Positions 32,276 to 41,062 of a stretch of DNA of 64,000 nt are shown piece after piece. The notes under the pieces are model-generated. The model saw only the letters and a program-made list of their open reading frames with translations. It did not search any database and was not told the origin of the DNA. How positions within the stretch are numbered: the first letter of the stretch is position 1; the number at the start of each line of letters is the position of its first letter. The stretch comes from DASQJJ01 sp035631115 (lineage in GTDB: Bacteria > Patescibacteriota > Microgenomatia > Levybacterales > UBA12049): positions 1 to 64,000 of the forward strand of contig DASQJJ010000006.1 in the NCBI GenBank assembly GCA_035631115.1, written 5' to 3'. A program made the position numbers and the translations under genes.

Positions 32276-33371
32276 GTAATTTTTCTATCATTCTCAATGC
32301 CGTAACAAATCTTTGCCTGTCATTTTCTATACCTTTTGCATTATAGTACCCAGATACCGACCTTGTCGCAACTTTTACAAGCATAATCCGAAGAAAGTAA
32401 AACCAAAAGAGATATGAGGATTGTAATACACTGCTATCCATACCCAAACCATTACAAAAGCTTTGAAAATACTTTTGCTGCTTTTTCTCAAAAAGAAATG
32501 TATTAACAAAAGCAACTTCCCATAATAGATCCCCTATTATTGTATCTTCCCAATCAAGAATTGCCTTTATTTTTGTCTTATGGAAAATTACATTTCTCGT
32601 AGCAAGATCGTTGTGAATAAGTACCATTGGTCTTTCATTAAGATTCATTGAATTTTCCGAAAAGATTCTTTCTATGATTTGCTTTGATTTTTTTGTAATT
32701 ACTTTTAACGAATAGGTTTTGCTAATATGCTTTGATAAGTTTGTATAAAAAAATTCTTCCCAATTAGATGAGATTCCTGAAAATTCTCCTTTTTTTAAAA
32801 GTGCTGTCATACTAAGCAGCCCAACTCCCTTCAATGGAATCGAATGAATTTTTTTAAGTACTCTTCCTAAATTTGTATATACGTCATTTAACGCAGAGTA
32901 TCTTTTATCTTCTAGCGTATCTCCTTCTATAAATTCCATAATCATAAAGTCAAACGGATAGTATTTTCGTGAAACATCAACTAAAAATATTTTCACTGAT
33001 GGCATATGAAGCTGTTTCAAGGCATTCTGTATTTTTTCTTCTGTAAAAAATGTAAAATCTGTATAAAGACTTTGCAAAGCACTCACACGTAACACATATG
33101 TATGTTTTTTTGTGACCACCTTATACAAAACGTGGTATGTACTTTTTGTAGAAATTAAAGAATACTGCATAACAGTTTCATTACATGAGTCACGGAAAAT
33201 AGTATTAATATATAGTGGAATACTCGCAAAGATTTTTTCTTTCTCTTTTATCAACTCTTGCTCCAAAAAAAGAATGTCTGCCTTGGGATAAAATACTTTC
33301 TTACGAATAGAAGAAAAGTGTTTTAAAGAATTCTCGGAGAAATTAAAACTTTTTGTAGTCAAAGTATTCAT
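32268..33371 (-). CDS. APH-family phosphotransferase (sugar or small-molecule kinase)
   Basis: A 367-residue protein with the kinase-like fold of aminoglycoside/choline kinases. The catalytic loop HNDLATRN (H253-x-D255-x4-N260) and the metal-binding LDWED (D273) are intact. The usual N-lobe Lys may be replaced by Arg in VLRVS (about 93-97). The hinge region reads IMEFIEGDTLED. In a glycan cluster such a kinase more likely phosphorylates a sugar or choline-like head group than an antibiotic. The gene overlaps the sulfotransferase end by 29 bp, so the two are expected to be made together. Confidence 0.8.
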   Translation of the reverse strand: MNTLTTKSFNFSENSLKHFSSIRKKVFYPKADILFLEQELIKEKEKIFASIPLYINTIFRDSCNETVMQYSLISTKSTYHVLYKVVTKKHTYVLRVSALQSLYTDFTFFTEEKIQNALKQLHMPSVKIFLVDVSRKYYPFDFMIMEFIEGDTLEDKRYSALNDVYTNLGRVLKKIHSIPLKGVGLLSMTALLKKGEFSGISSNWEEFFYTNLSKHISKTYSLKVITKKSKQIIERIFSENSMNLNERPMVLIHNDLATRNVIFHKTKIKAILDWEDTIIGDLLWEVAFVNTFLFEKKQQKYFQSFCNGLGMDSSVLQSSYLFWFYFLRIMLVKVATRSVSGYYNAKGIENDRQRFVTALRMIEKLHE

Positions 33372-34260
33372 TCATGTATGTTGTCAGTGATTTTATCTCA
33401 TCATGCTCTTTTTTTGACAACTCTTTTATTTTTTCTATGTTGTATGCAACCGTTGGGTATTGAATTGTTCCCCATGGATATTGATTGTCTAATTTTTTAC
33501 CATTCCAGGAAGGATACAAAAGATTTTCTTCAAAGGGTATTCCTAATGTTGTAGAAAGGGTTGTAAAAAACTTTTTAGGGTTTGCGATAAGGTCCTCAAA
33601 TTTTACAGTAATCACATTATTAGGAAAAAGAGTTGCATAATTAATCGCAGATAGCTGAGTGACATTCCACGTATGTATATACCGTTGCAAAGATAATGGA
33701 GCAGGTCTATGCTTTGTTTCTGCATACGCAGAGTATGGATTTCTTACAATGTGAATTATTTTTGCATTTGGAAAATCTGCAATAATTTTCTCTGCATCCA
33801 GAATTTGTACAGGATTATATCCAACATATATTTCCTCTTTTCCGCTACCATTATAATTTTTCCATGCCAAAAATGTTGATTTGTAAAATGCCTCTATAGC
33901 GTTTGCCCTGGTAATATTTTTTCCTAGAAGCTTTACGAAGATTTTCTTTCTTTCTTTGTCATTTAAAGAAATTTGCACTTCTTTAAATTTACTCATGTGT
34001 GGTGCTTTTGTCCTAACTTTTACTTCTTCATCCCAAATATCTTCATACATTTGCTCCGGTGTTTCCCCTAACTGAAATTGAGACCATCTATATTTATGGG
34101 GAACAAAAGAAGATAAGTAGTCACATATATTTTTTGTCCCTACTTGTGATTCAAAAGGGTATACAAAAAGTTTGGAATGTCCATCAAGATGTCTCTGTAG
34201 TGTATTTCCACCATTCTCATACATAGCGGAAATCATAAAAAGTTTGAAAGATTTTGCCAT
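33343..34260 (-). CDS. Sulfotransferase-family protein
   Basis: A 305-residue protein that appears to be a PAPS-dependent sulfotransferase. The N-terminal 5'-phosphosulfate loop is MYENGGNTLQRHLDGH (13-28), a variant of the usual RSGTT-type loop in which Arg-Ser is not conserved. The 3'-phosphate site is clear: AKIIHIVRNPYSAYAET with R173 and S177. VKFEDLIANPKKFF near residue 220 is a typical later motif. It would transfer sulfate to a glycan hydroxyl. No PAPS-synthesis genes are in the window, so the donor must come from elsewhere or another donor is used. It sits 4 bp from the SDR gene. Confidence 0.75.
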   Translation of the reverse strand: MAKSFKLFMISAMYENGGNTLQRHLDGHSKLFVYPFESQVGTKNICDYLSSFVPHKYRWSQFQLGETPEQMYEDIWDEEVKVRTKAPHMSKFKEVQISLNDKERKKIFVKLLGKNITRANAIEAFYKSTFLAWKNYNGSGKEEIYVGYNPVQILDAEKIIADFPNAKIIHIVRNPYSAYAETKHRPAPLSLQRYIHTWNVTQLSAINYATLFPNNVITVKFEDLIANPKKFFTTLSTTLGIPFEENLLYPSWNGKKLDNQYPWGTIQYPTVAYNIEKIKELSKKEHDEIKSLTTYMNEYFDYKKF

Positions 34261-34264
34261 ATTT

Positions 34265-35263
34265 TTATTTTATAGAGAGCTTATCATAATGTATTTCTTC
34301 CTGCCAAGCAACAGTTAATTCCAAACCTTCTTTAAGAGAATATTCTGGTCTCCATCCCAAAATTCTTTTAATTTTTGCATTGTTTCCAAACCAATCTATA
34401 ATATCCCAATTTCTATTTTTCATCGTAGAAAATTGTGGATTTTCAGAAATTTCAAACATTTTCTTTACCATAAAGGCAAGTGTTTTTATTTTTGTTTTCT
34501 TACCCGTTGCAACATTAAATACCTCACCATACATTCTTTTTTGCATTTTTGCCGCACTTATCACAAAAGCGGAAACAACATCATCTATGTAGATAAAGTC
34601 ACGAGATATCTTAGGGTCAACAAAATTTGGCAACGTCTTATGTATTGCCTTGGAAACCAAAACAGGCATTAGCCTATCAGGCTCTTCCCAAGGTCCATAT
34701 GCCGAATACAGCCTCAGATGCACCACAGGAAGGTGCTCTACTTTTCCATAGTACTTGAGCAAATAATAATTCCCAACCTTAGAAACAGCGTAATGGCTAT
34801 TTGGGATAAGCTCTCCTGTTTCTTTTGGACCCTTTGCATTGAGGCCATATTCAGACTGGGACCCCGCATGGATATATGCTTTAAATGGTATCTTTTTTAA
34901 CTCCTCGAGAATATTTACTGTAGAGAGCGCATTTGTCTTATATATTTCCTTATAGTCACTTTGCTTTGCATATGCACCGTATGCTGCTAAGTTAAAAACA
35001 GTAAGCGGTTTTACTTTCTTAAATATTTTTTCTATGTCTTTTGTATTTGTAATATCAGAATCAATAATATTTTTTGTAGGTATTTTTGCAAGGCGAAATC
35101 TCCAATTCTTTTTTTTATTTCTTGAAACTCCAAAAACATCTTTTCTATATGTAAGAAGCGTCTTTAGAAGGTTAACTCCAATAAATCCTCCACTTCCCAG
35201 GATAAGAATTGGTCCATGGAGTTTTTTTATGTGGGCACGTAGCGATGCGCGGCTTTGTCTCAT
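34265..35263 (-). CDS. NAD(P)-dependent sugar epimerase/dehydratase (extended SDR)
   Basis: A 332-residue extended SDR. The cofactor loop is GSGGFIGVNL (23-32), then FNLAAYGAYA, the catalytic Ser region HAGSQSEYGLNA, and the YxxxK pair in SHYAVSKVG. Substrate-side features are LRLYSAYGPWEEPDRL and SRDFIYIDDVV. The GSQSEYG pattern is common in nucleotide-sugar reductases and epimerases of O-antigen clusters. Its ATG overlaps the transketolase C-half gene by 4 bp, so this SDR and the split transketolase probably act in one sugar pathway. Exact substrate unknown. Confidence 0.83.
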   Translation of the reverse strand: MRQSRASLRAHIKKLHGPILILGSGGFIGVNLLKTLLTYRKDVFGVSRNKKKNWRFRLAKIPTKNIIDSDITNTKDIEKIFKKVKPLTVFNLAAYGAYAKQSDYKEIYKTNALSTVNILEELKKIPFKAYIHAGSQSEYGLNAKGPKETGELIPNSHYAVSKVGNYYLLKYYGKVEHLPVVHLRLYSAYGPWEEPDRLMPVLVSKAIHKTLPNFVDPKISRDFIYIDDVVSAFVISAAKMQKRMYGEVFNVATGKKTKIKTLAFMVKKMFEISENPQFSTMKNRNWDIIDWFGNNAKIKRILGWRPEYSLKEGLELTVAWQEEIHYDKLSIK

Positions 35264-35766
35264 CTAATTAAATTAACATACCAAGGCTTGTTTTCTTTTA
35301 GTATTTTTTTAACAACCTGAGGAATCTCATCTATTGTTTTGGGCCACAAAGGAGTAATGTTGGAAAAAATCTTCATCACTTCTTTATCTTCTTCTACCCA
35401 GTGAGTAATGCCATCTTCTTTATAGTTTCTTTCTCTACCCGAACCAATCAACCTAACAGGCGCAGATTCGTAGTTGATGTAATTTCTTATTGTTTCAAAG
35501 GGTCTATACAAAAGAAATGTTGTTGCTGTATACACAAGGGGTATTTTTCCCTCTTGTGCCAATCCTACAGCTATTCCTATCATTGCCTGCTCCGATGCAC
35601 CTACATTAATAAATCTATTTGGAAAATCACGTCTCACATCATCCCACATGCGATAACCAAAATCACCAACAATAACCCAAATGTCTTTATTTTTTTTCAT
35701 ATGCTTATATACTTCATGGGCAAATGCAGCCCGCATCAATCTTTTATAAATTGGTATTATTTTCAT
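35260..35766 (-). CDS. Transketolase-like protein, C-terminal (pyrimidine-binding) half
   Basis: A 168-residue protein equal to the Pyr domain of transketolase. RFINVGASEQAMIGIAVG contains E59, the Glu that activates the thiamine-diphosphate pyrimidine ring (GVxEHxM in standard enzymes). The third, C-terminal domain of full transketolase is missing. It overlaps its N-half partner gene by 4 bp, the usual layout of split transketolase-like enzymes. The pair would form a ThDP enzyme moving a two-carbon unit, here probably to or from a nucleotide sugar rather than in the pentose phosphate pathway. Confidence 0.85.
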   Translation of the reverse strand: MKIIPIYKRLMRAAFAHEVYKHMKKNKDIWVIVGDFGYRMWDDVRRDFPNRFINVGASEQAMIGIAVGLAQEGKIPLVYTATTFLLYRPFETIRNYINYESAPVRLIGSGRERNYKEDGITHWVEEDKEVMKIFSNITPLWPKTIDEIPQVVKKILKENKPWYVNLIR

Positions 35767-36497
35767 ATACGTAACATCTTGAGTGCTTTTTCGTAATCAT
35801 TTTCATTCATTGCATAATAATGTGCATCCTGTCCTTTAAGAAAAGGTAGCTGGTCACTTGTTGTATGAGCAAATACAAGCATAGACTTTGATGATTTTAC
35901 TTGTAATGCTCTCATAATTTCCTTCATATCATGGCCTTGTACTTCAATGGATTTTATTCCAAATGCTTTTAGTCTTTGATAGAGTTTTTTTGTTTCTATT
36001 GCGCTAAATGCACCCCATCCATTTGCATTGACAATAATTTTTAGATTAGGAATTTCTAAGTCAACAATTATTCTTAATGCCTCCCAAATACTTCCCTCTG
36101 CACACTCACCGTCTGAGATAGCGCAGTATATTGTTCTTTTTTTATTAGCAAGTGCTATACCAATTGCAATAGGTAAGCCTTGACCAAGACTACCTGATGA
36201 CACGTGAATATCTATTTCTGGATTTCTATCTGGATGAATATGAAGTTCTTGTATACTGTCTTTGTCTTTTATTTTTTTATACTTTTCTAGAATTGTGTAT
36301 AGAGCAATTCCAGCATGACCATTGGACAAAATAAATTTGTCATTTCTTTTTTTTATCTTATAGATGCAATCAATAATATCGACAACACTCAAACATGATC
36401 CAATGTGTGACAAATTTTGAGCATAGCTTATTTCAAGAATTCTTTTCCTTGTTTCTTTCTGCTCTTTTGTAAGAAGACTAAGATTAAATCTTTTCAT
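35763..36497 (-). CDS. Transketolase-like protein, N-terminal (thiamine-diphosphate-binding) half
   Basis: A protein of about 244 residues. HIG (31-33), SNGHAGIALY (58-67), SSGSLGQGLPIAIGIAL (100-116) and the metal/ThDP motif SDGE (128-131) with N157 are all present, as in the PP domain of transketolase. The frame opens at 36533, but that stretch contains a perfect TATAAT (36523-36528) that is probably the promoter, so the ATG at 36497 is taken as start. It is the first gene of a minus-strand run with the C-half, the SDR, sulfotransferase and kinase genes, and diverges from a plus-strand GT2. Confidence 0.85.
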   Translation of the reverse strand: MKRFNLSLLTKEQKETRKRILEISYAQNLSHIGSCLSVVDIIDCIYKIKKRNDKFILSNGHAGIALYTILEKYKKIKDKDSIQELHIHPDRNPEIDIHVSSGSLGQGLPIAIGIALANKKRTIYCAISDGECAEGSIWEALRIIVDLEIPNLKIIVNANGWGAFSAIETKKLYQRLKAFGIKSIEVQGHDMKEIMRALQVKSSKSMLVFAHTTSDQLPFLKGQDAHYYAMNENDYEKALKMLRI

Positions 36498-36522
36498 TGA
36501 CTCATGAGGACAGGTACATGCA

Positions 36523-36528
36523 ATTATA
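36523..36528 (-). promoter_or_regulatory. -10 element upstream of the split transketolase operon
   Basis: A perfect TATAAT on the minus strand about 25 bp before the ATG at 36497. The -35 region 17 bp upstream (ATACAA) is poor. Transcription would start near 36516, giving a 5' leader of about 19 nt without a clear Shine-Dalgarno. Confidence 0.4.
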
Positions 36529-36571
36529 CACAAAAACTCTTCCTTGTATAGAGCATATCTACATTGATGTC

Positions 36572-36600
36572 TTGCAAAGAGAGTGGTCTCTTGAGAAAAT
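36572..36600 (+). promoter_or_regulatory. Possible promoter of the plus-strand GT2 gene
   Basis: TTGCAA (36572-36577), a 17-bp spacer and GAAAAT (36595-36600) lie 9 nt before the ATG at 36610. Both hexamers match only in part. Confidence 0.3.
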
Positions 36601-36609
36601 GCAGAGCAT

Positions 36610-37317
36610 ATGACAATAACCTACTCTATTATTCTTCCTATTTATCACCAATCAAACCAAATAGAGACACTTGTCTCGTCCTATGGAAATGGTCTTAAAA
36701 GACTTAAAGATTCATTTGAAATTATTCTTGTCATTAATGGTGCAGATACAGAGTCATACGATATTGCCAAAAAACTTACACAAAAAAATTCCTTTTTAAA
36801 AGTTGTCTATTTGAAAGATGCCGGCTGGGGAAATTCAATTATTGAAGGAATAAAGACTGCACAGGGTAAATTTATTTGTTATACAAATTCAGCCAGAACA
36901 AGAATTTCTGATTTAATTACTATTCTTACCTACTCTAAAAACAATCCATCGGTTGTTATTAAAGCAACAAGAATACTTCACCTCAATCTTTTACGAAAGC
37001 TCGGATCCACCCTGTACAACATTGAATGCCGATTGCTTCTCCATACTCCTGTATGGGATGTTAATGGTACTCCAAAAGTAATGCCATCTCATGTTGCGAA
37101 AAAGATAGGCCTTACATCCAAAGGAGATTTGATTGACGCAGAGCTTATCGCAAAATGTGTATGGAATAATATTCCTATACTCGAGGTTCCTATTCTTTTT
37201 CCACCGAGATTTGGAGGAAATAGTACAACGCGGGTATTTTCTGCATTAAAAATGTATGCAGGCGTTTTGCAAATTAAAGATATGCTAAAAAGACAGACTT
37301 CTTTACGAAAAAAGTAA
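36610..37317 (+). CDS. GT2 family glycosyltransferase, single gene on the plus strand
   Basis: A 235-residue GT2-like protein: TYSIILPIYHQSNQIETLV, EIILVINGADTESYDIA, AGWGNSIIEGIKTA. The usual acidic metal site after strand 4 reads FICYTNSARTRIS, so the DxD motif is replaced by N-S-A-R. This is a notable departure that questions catalytic activity. VNGTPKVMP and IDAELIAKCVWNNIPILEVPI resemble the DPM1/GtrB subgroup. It has no membrane helix. It runs opposite to the flanking genes and its 3' end overlaps the 900-residue membrane gene by 44 bp in antisense. Confidence 0.75.
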   Translation: MTITYSIILPIYHQSNQIETLVSSYGNGLKRLKDSFEIILVINGADTESYDIAKKLTQKNSFLKVVYLKDAGWGNSIIEGIKTAQGKFICYTNSARTRISDLITILTYSKNNPSVVIKATRILHLNLLRKLGSTLYNIECRLLLHTPVWDVNGTPKVMPSHVAKKIGLTSKGDLIDAELIAKCVWNNIPILEVPILFPPRFGGNSTTRVFSALKMYAGVLQIKDMLKRQTSLRKK

Positions 37318-39976
37318 CTCCCAACCATAGTAAAAATCCACCCAAGGAAAATATTGTTACAAAAAATCCAAGCAGAAATGTCTTTGAAAAAAATGAAAAA
37401 ACATAGGTGTGTTGTCCCGGCCTTGTCTTAACTTCTAAAAATCTATTGTTTTCCAAGTGAGCTTTTTTCCCATCAATAGTAACACTCCACCCGGGGTAAT
37501 AACTTTCCAAAAGTGAAAGAATCGCAGGCTGATCACTCCCTTCTCTAATTGTTATTGTATTTACTCCAAAAGAGGCTATTGTTTTTTTTATTACCTCTCC
37601 TTTATTTGTAATAAGTTGTGAGAATGGGCGCGCATCATGCACTTTGAATATTATTGTGTCCTCATTTACATACGCCTTAGTAGAATCCCACGGAAGACTT
37701 GTGACAATATTGTGCGGAGAAATTACGTATCCTGGCAATATATCGTGATATGTAGATGGTGGAGGATAAGAAACATGAGTATAACTGCTTACCAAACTAT
37801 TCTTAAGCAGCAATCCATAATTTGTATTGAGAAGGAGTGTATTATACTGATATGCCAAGTCATAGGGTACAAGATGAATATTATTTACAACTAGCACGAG
37901 AGATTGATTAGCATTATCCTTTTGTATCCATTTAAAAACATCCGAGTAGAGAGGGTAATTCAATGTGTCAATTTTTTGATCTGTAACCAACTGGGGCTTT
38001 ATTAAAATAGTCTCAAAGAAAATGATGGCTACCACAAGATTTAATACGAGAACAACAAGTATCAATATTTTTCTTTTACTTAGAAAGTCACGACAGAATA
38101 GTCCAAAGAAAAGAAGAAGAATCACAGAAAGATAAGCAAAGATTCTACTTGGGACTCGATAGTACTGCAAAAAACTAACTGCACTAACTAACCAATGAAA
38201 AGGATTCCATTTCCACGCAGGCATGGAAATAGAAATAAAGAGCAAGAAGAGAATGGGTAGCAAAATATACTTTCTGCTCAATACGATTTTTCTTTTAAGG
38301 AATACCCACACAAAACCTAAAAGGGTAAATGGACCAATAAACGAAATTTTCTCCAAATCTCCCCATGCTGTAGATATATATTGTTTCAAATTAACAGCGG
38401 CAAATGGAGCATCAAACGGAATAAAAATATACCTAAGCATTCCAACGATATTCATGCTTCCAGTAAAAGGATCTCTGCTTTTCTCAAGATAGTTTGTCAA
38501 TTCAAGATAGGGAATAATTTTTACTGATGCAAAAAGAAGAAAAAACAAAACAGAAATTCCCAGATAGACTGATGCCCTTTTATCTTTAAAAAGAAAAAAG
38601 ATAAGGATTACCCCCAATCCATACAGAGTATACGTTGCTGTGTATGTTTCTCCAGAAAACAAGAATAGTGCGATTTCTAATCCCGCGACTCCTGACCAAA
38701 ATAGATTTTTTTTATCTATTACTTTTTGCAATGAAAAAATCACAAATGGCAATAATGGATACGATAGTGTTTTTTCAATTTGCCCAGTATCTAATTTTGC
38801 TGCTAGATAAGAACTCGATGCATATGTCAGCGCAATAAACAAAGATAAATATGAAGAGTTAAGATACCTTTTCGTAAGTATATACATAGATTCACAGGCA
38901 AAAAATATAACAAGAAGGTACATAATTTTTAATGCAGTATCGTAGGGAAATACAAGAAGAGGAATAGCAACCAACGGGTTATATACTCCATAGAGAGGAT
39001 CTGCAACAGTAGGTATTCCCTGAACAACATATGGGTTCCATAAGGGAAAGGCATGATGTTGTAAGAGAGAGTTTTTAAAATAAAGATGAGGAACATCATT
39101 TCCATTCAAGTCATTCGCCCTTACGACATGCGTTGTTAGGAGAATGGGGCTTAGAATGATAATACTAAAAAGGAAAAATAATACGTGTAAACCAAATGCG
39201 CGTACATATTTATTTTTTATCTCGAAAAATATGGGTATTTTTTCATCCTCTTTGGTTATGGAGATTCTTTTTTTGGAACTTTTTCTTCGTGAATACACTA
39301 TTAGCGCGATTGTCCTAACAATTTTTTGTATTGTATCTTGTATTGTTGTATCTAGTTTTTGACCATTTCTTTTATTGAGCACGTAAAGAAAGTAAACAAA
39401 CAAAGGAATAAGATAGATACTCGACAATACGAGCGAATCTGGATTAGAAAAAAGCATGCGCGTTCTCTTAAAAAATAAGAATAAAAAGTCTTTTGGAGAA
39501 TATAAGAATTGCTTGGAGTATACATATTTACTTGTAAAGAAATCTCCCACATTCAGAGTATTCGGAGAAGCATTTGGTATTGTTGTAACAAACTCATATT
39601 GTCTTCCCTTTGAATTTGTAATTGAAGGAAATCCAAATACAAGAAAACCCTTTTCATTTACCTGATTTACCTCTGTTTGGGTAGAGTAAAACGAATGTGA
39701 ATTATTTTTTTCTCTTAGTGCAAATGTAATCAGACCGCGGCCAGTACTATTTGGCTTTATCTCCCCTACAACTCTTATAGCAATAATACCTAAGTTATTT
39801 TCCTCTGCAATAAATGATCCAGTTGTTCTATTGGCCTTATCATTTTGTTGAGATAAAGAATGCTTATACACAATTATGGTAAAAGGACTATAGGGATTAA
39901 TAAAAATAGCGGCAAAAAACCAAAAAATGATGTAAATAAATATTGCGAGAAATTGTAATCTATATTTTGTGATCAT
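37274..39976 (-). CDS. YfhO-like large membrane protein with novel N-terminal exported domain
   Basis: A 900-residue polytopic protein. Residues about 1-24 are a membrane helix, about 30-165 an exported domain with beta-rich sequence (IIAIRVVGEI, GFLVFGFPSITNSKGRQYEFV), then a helix and a cytoplasmic basic segment. From about 250 a 12-helix YfhO/GT-C region follows, with VRANDLNGNDVPHLYFKNSL in its first loop, and the C-terminal exported module contains YYPGWSVTIDGKKAHLEN. The N-terminal domain is shared with the next gene (39992-41062), showing a duplicated, unnamed domain. YfhO-type proteins are thought to be membrane glycosyltransferases. The 3' end overlaps a plus-strand GT2 by 44 bp. Confidence 0.75.
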   Translation of the reverse strand: MITKYRLQFLAIFIYIIFWFFAAIFINPYSPFTIIVYKHSLSQQNDKANRTTGSFIAEENNLGIIAIRVVGEIKPNSTGRGLITFALREKNNSHSFYSTQTEVNQVNEKGFLVFGFPSITNSKGRQYEFVTTIPNASPNTLNVGDFFTSKYVYSKQFLYSPKDFLFLFFKRTRMLFSNPDSLVLSSIYLIPLFVYFLYVLNKRNGQKLDTTIQDTIQKIVRTIALIVYSRRKSSKKRISITKEDEKIPIFFEIKNKYVRAFGLHVLFFLFSIIILSPILLTTHVVRANDLNGNDVPHLYFKNSLLQHHAFPLWNPYVVQGIPTVADPLYGVYNPLVAIPLLVFPYDTALKIMYLLVIFFACESMYILTKRYLNSSYLSLFIALTYASSSYLAAKLDTGQIEKTLSYPLLPFVIFSLQKVIDKKNLFWSGVAGLEIALFLFSGETYTATYTLYGLGVILIFFLFKDKRASVYLGISVLFFLLFASVKIIPYLELTNYLEKSRDPFTGSMNIVGMLRYIFIPFDAPFAAVNLKQYISTAWGDLEKISFIGPFTLLGFVWVFLKRKIVLSRKYILLPILFLLFISISMPAWKWNPFHWLVSAVSFLQYYRVPSRIFAYLSVILLLFFGLFCRDFLSKRKILILVVLVLNLVVAIIFFETILIKPQLVTDQKIDTLNYPLYSDVFKWIQKDNANQSLVLVVNNIHLVPYDLAYQYNTLLLNTNYGLLLKNSLVSSYTHVSYPPPSTYHDILPGYVISPHNIVTSLPWDSTKAYVNEDTIIFKVHDARPFSQLITNKGEVIKKTIASFGVNTITIREGSDQPAILSLLESYYPGWSVTIDGKKAHLENNRFLEVKTRPGQHTYVFSFFSKTFLLGFFVTIFSLGGFLLWLGVTFFVKKSVFLAYL

Positions 39977-39991
39977 ATTTCTCTGGAGATT

Positions 39992-41062
39992 TTATTTCCT
40001 ATTTCGCCAGATAATTTGTGCTACAGCAATGACAAGGAAAAAGTATGCCCACATTGAGGTTTTATTTTCTTGAGCAATATTACCCAGTACAATGTCTAAT
40101 TCAGAGAGTAGTAGGAAAAGAAGGGCAAATAATAAAGAAATTTTTAATGAAATCTTATCTTTTACAATTGCAATTATCCAAAACCCAAGAAGTCCTAGCG
40201 CAATTCCGTAGTAGATTGATTGGAGAAGAAAAATGTCTGCAGTAATAAGTGTAATTGTAAAAGATCCCAAGAAACTTCTTTTCAAGTAATTTTGAAGAAG
40301 AAAATTTGTGTTTTTTGAACCAACACCAACACCTTTAAGGGTTTTGCCGGACAATTGTGAAAGAAAAAAAGCAATATGACGCGATGTATAAAGTAACATA
40401 AAAAGTATGTAGTACACCAATGGAAGTATAAAAATTGACGTCGATAGTAAAACTTGTGGATACATAAAAACAGATACAATCTTTTTATATGGCATGACCA
40501 TATACAACTTTTTCCCGGATATTTCTTTTTTTGAAAAGATATATCTCGTAACAAAAGAATCATGCCCATTAATAATCGCTATAGCATTTGTCTTATCTCC
40601 ATTAAGAGAGAGTAACTCGAATTCGTATATTTTCCCTTTAGAGCTACCTATTTTAGGAAATCCAAACACAATAGATTCATCTTCTCTCAGGGAGCCTACA
40701 TTATAAATATTCTCGTAATACCAATTTTGTGTGCCCACTTCTTTAATATGAAATTTTAAGTACAATGGCTCATCAGGCTGTGCAACCAGACTTCGACTAA
40801 CATGAATTGTTACAATACCAAGATTATCTTCTTGTGACACAAATTCTCCAATTACCTTTGTCCCTTTAAGAAGGATGTTATCTTTCGGTAAATGAGTATA
40901 CTCCTTATTGCTGTGTGGATATATTAAGGTTGTAAATCCTCCCTGCGGATTTGCAAATAATGCTCCTGCAAACCATATAAAAAATAATAAAACAGGCACC
41001 ACAAGCCACAAAAAGATTGTTAATAACAATGATCTATGAGTGATATTATTTTTTCTTGGCAT
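39992..41062 (-). CDS. Membrane protein sharing the novel exported domain of the 900-residue YfhO-like protein
   Basis: A protein of about 356 residues: N-terminal helix (LLLTIFLWLVVPVLLFFIWF), an exported beta-rich domain, then about five membrane helices. Several blocks match the N-terminal part of the adjacent 900-residue protein: EFVSQEDNLGIV against SFIAEENNLGII, SIVFGFPKIGSSKGKIYEF against FLVFGFPSITNSKGRQYEF, and FVTRYIFSKKE against FTSKYVYSKQF. It is therefore a duplicate lacking the GT-C region. No family was recognised. The frame opens at 41104; the ATG at 41062, overlapping the upstream stop by 17 bp, is preferred. Confidence 0.72.
   Translation of the reverse strand: MPRKNNITHRSLLLTIFLWLVVPVLLFFIWFAGALFANPQGGFTTLIYPHSNKEYTHLPKDNILLKGTKVIGEFVSQEDNLGIVTIHVSRSLVAQPDEPLYLKFHIKEVGTQNWYYENIYNVGSLREDESIVFGFPKIGSSKGKIYEFELLSLNGDKTNAIAIINGHDSFVTRYIFSKKEISGKKLYMVMPYKKIVSVFMYPQVLLSTSIFILPLVYYILFMLLYTSRHIAFFLSQLSGKTLKGVGVGSKNTNFLLQNYLKRSFLGSFTITLITADIFLLQSIYYGIALGLLGFWIIAIVKDKISLKISLLFALLFLLLSELDIVLGNIAQENKTSMWAYFFLVIAVAQIIWRNRK

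Noticed and set aside
32268..33371. Aminoglycoside resistance gene
   Set aside because: The APH-type fold is present, but the position inside a glycan operon and the overlap with a sulfotransferase make a sugar or lipid-head-group kinase more likely.
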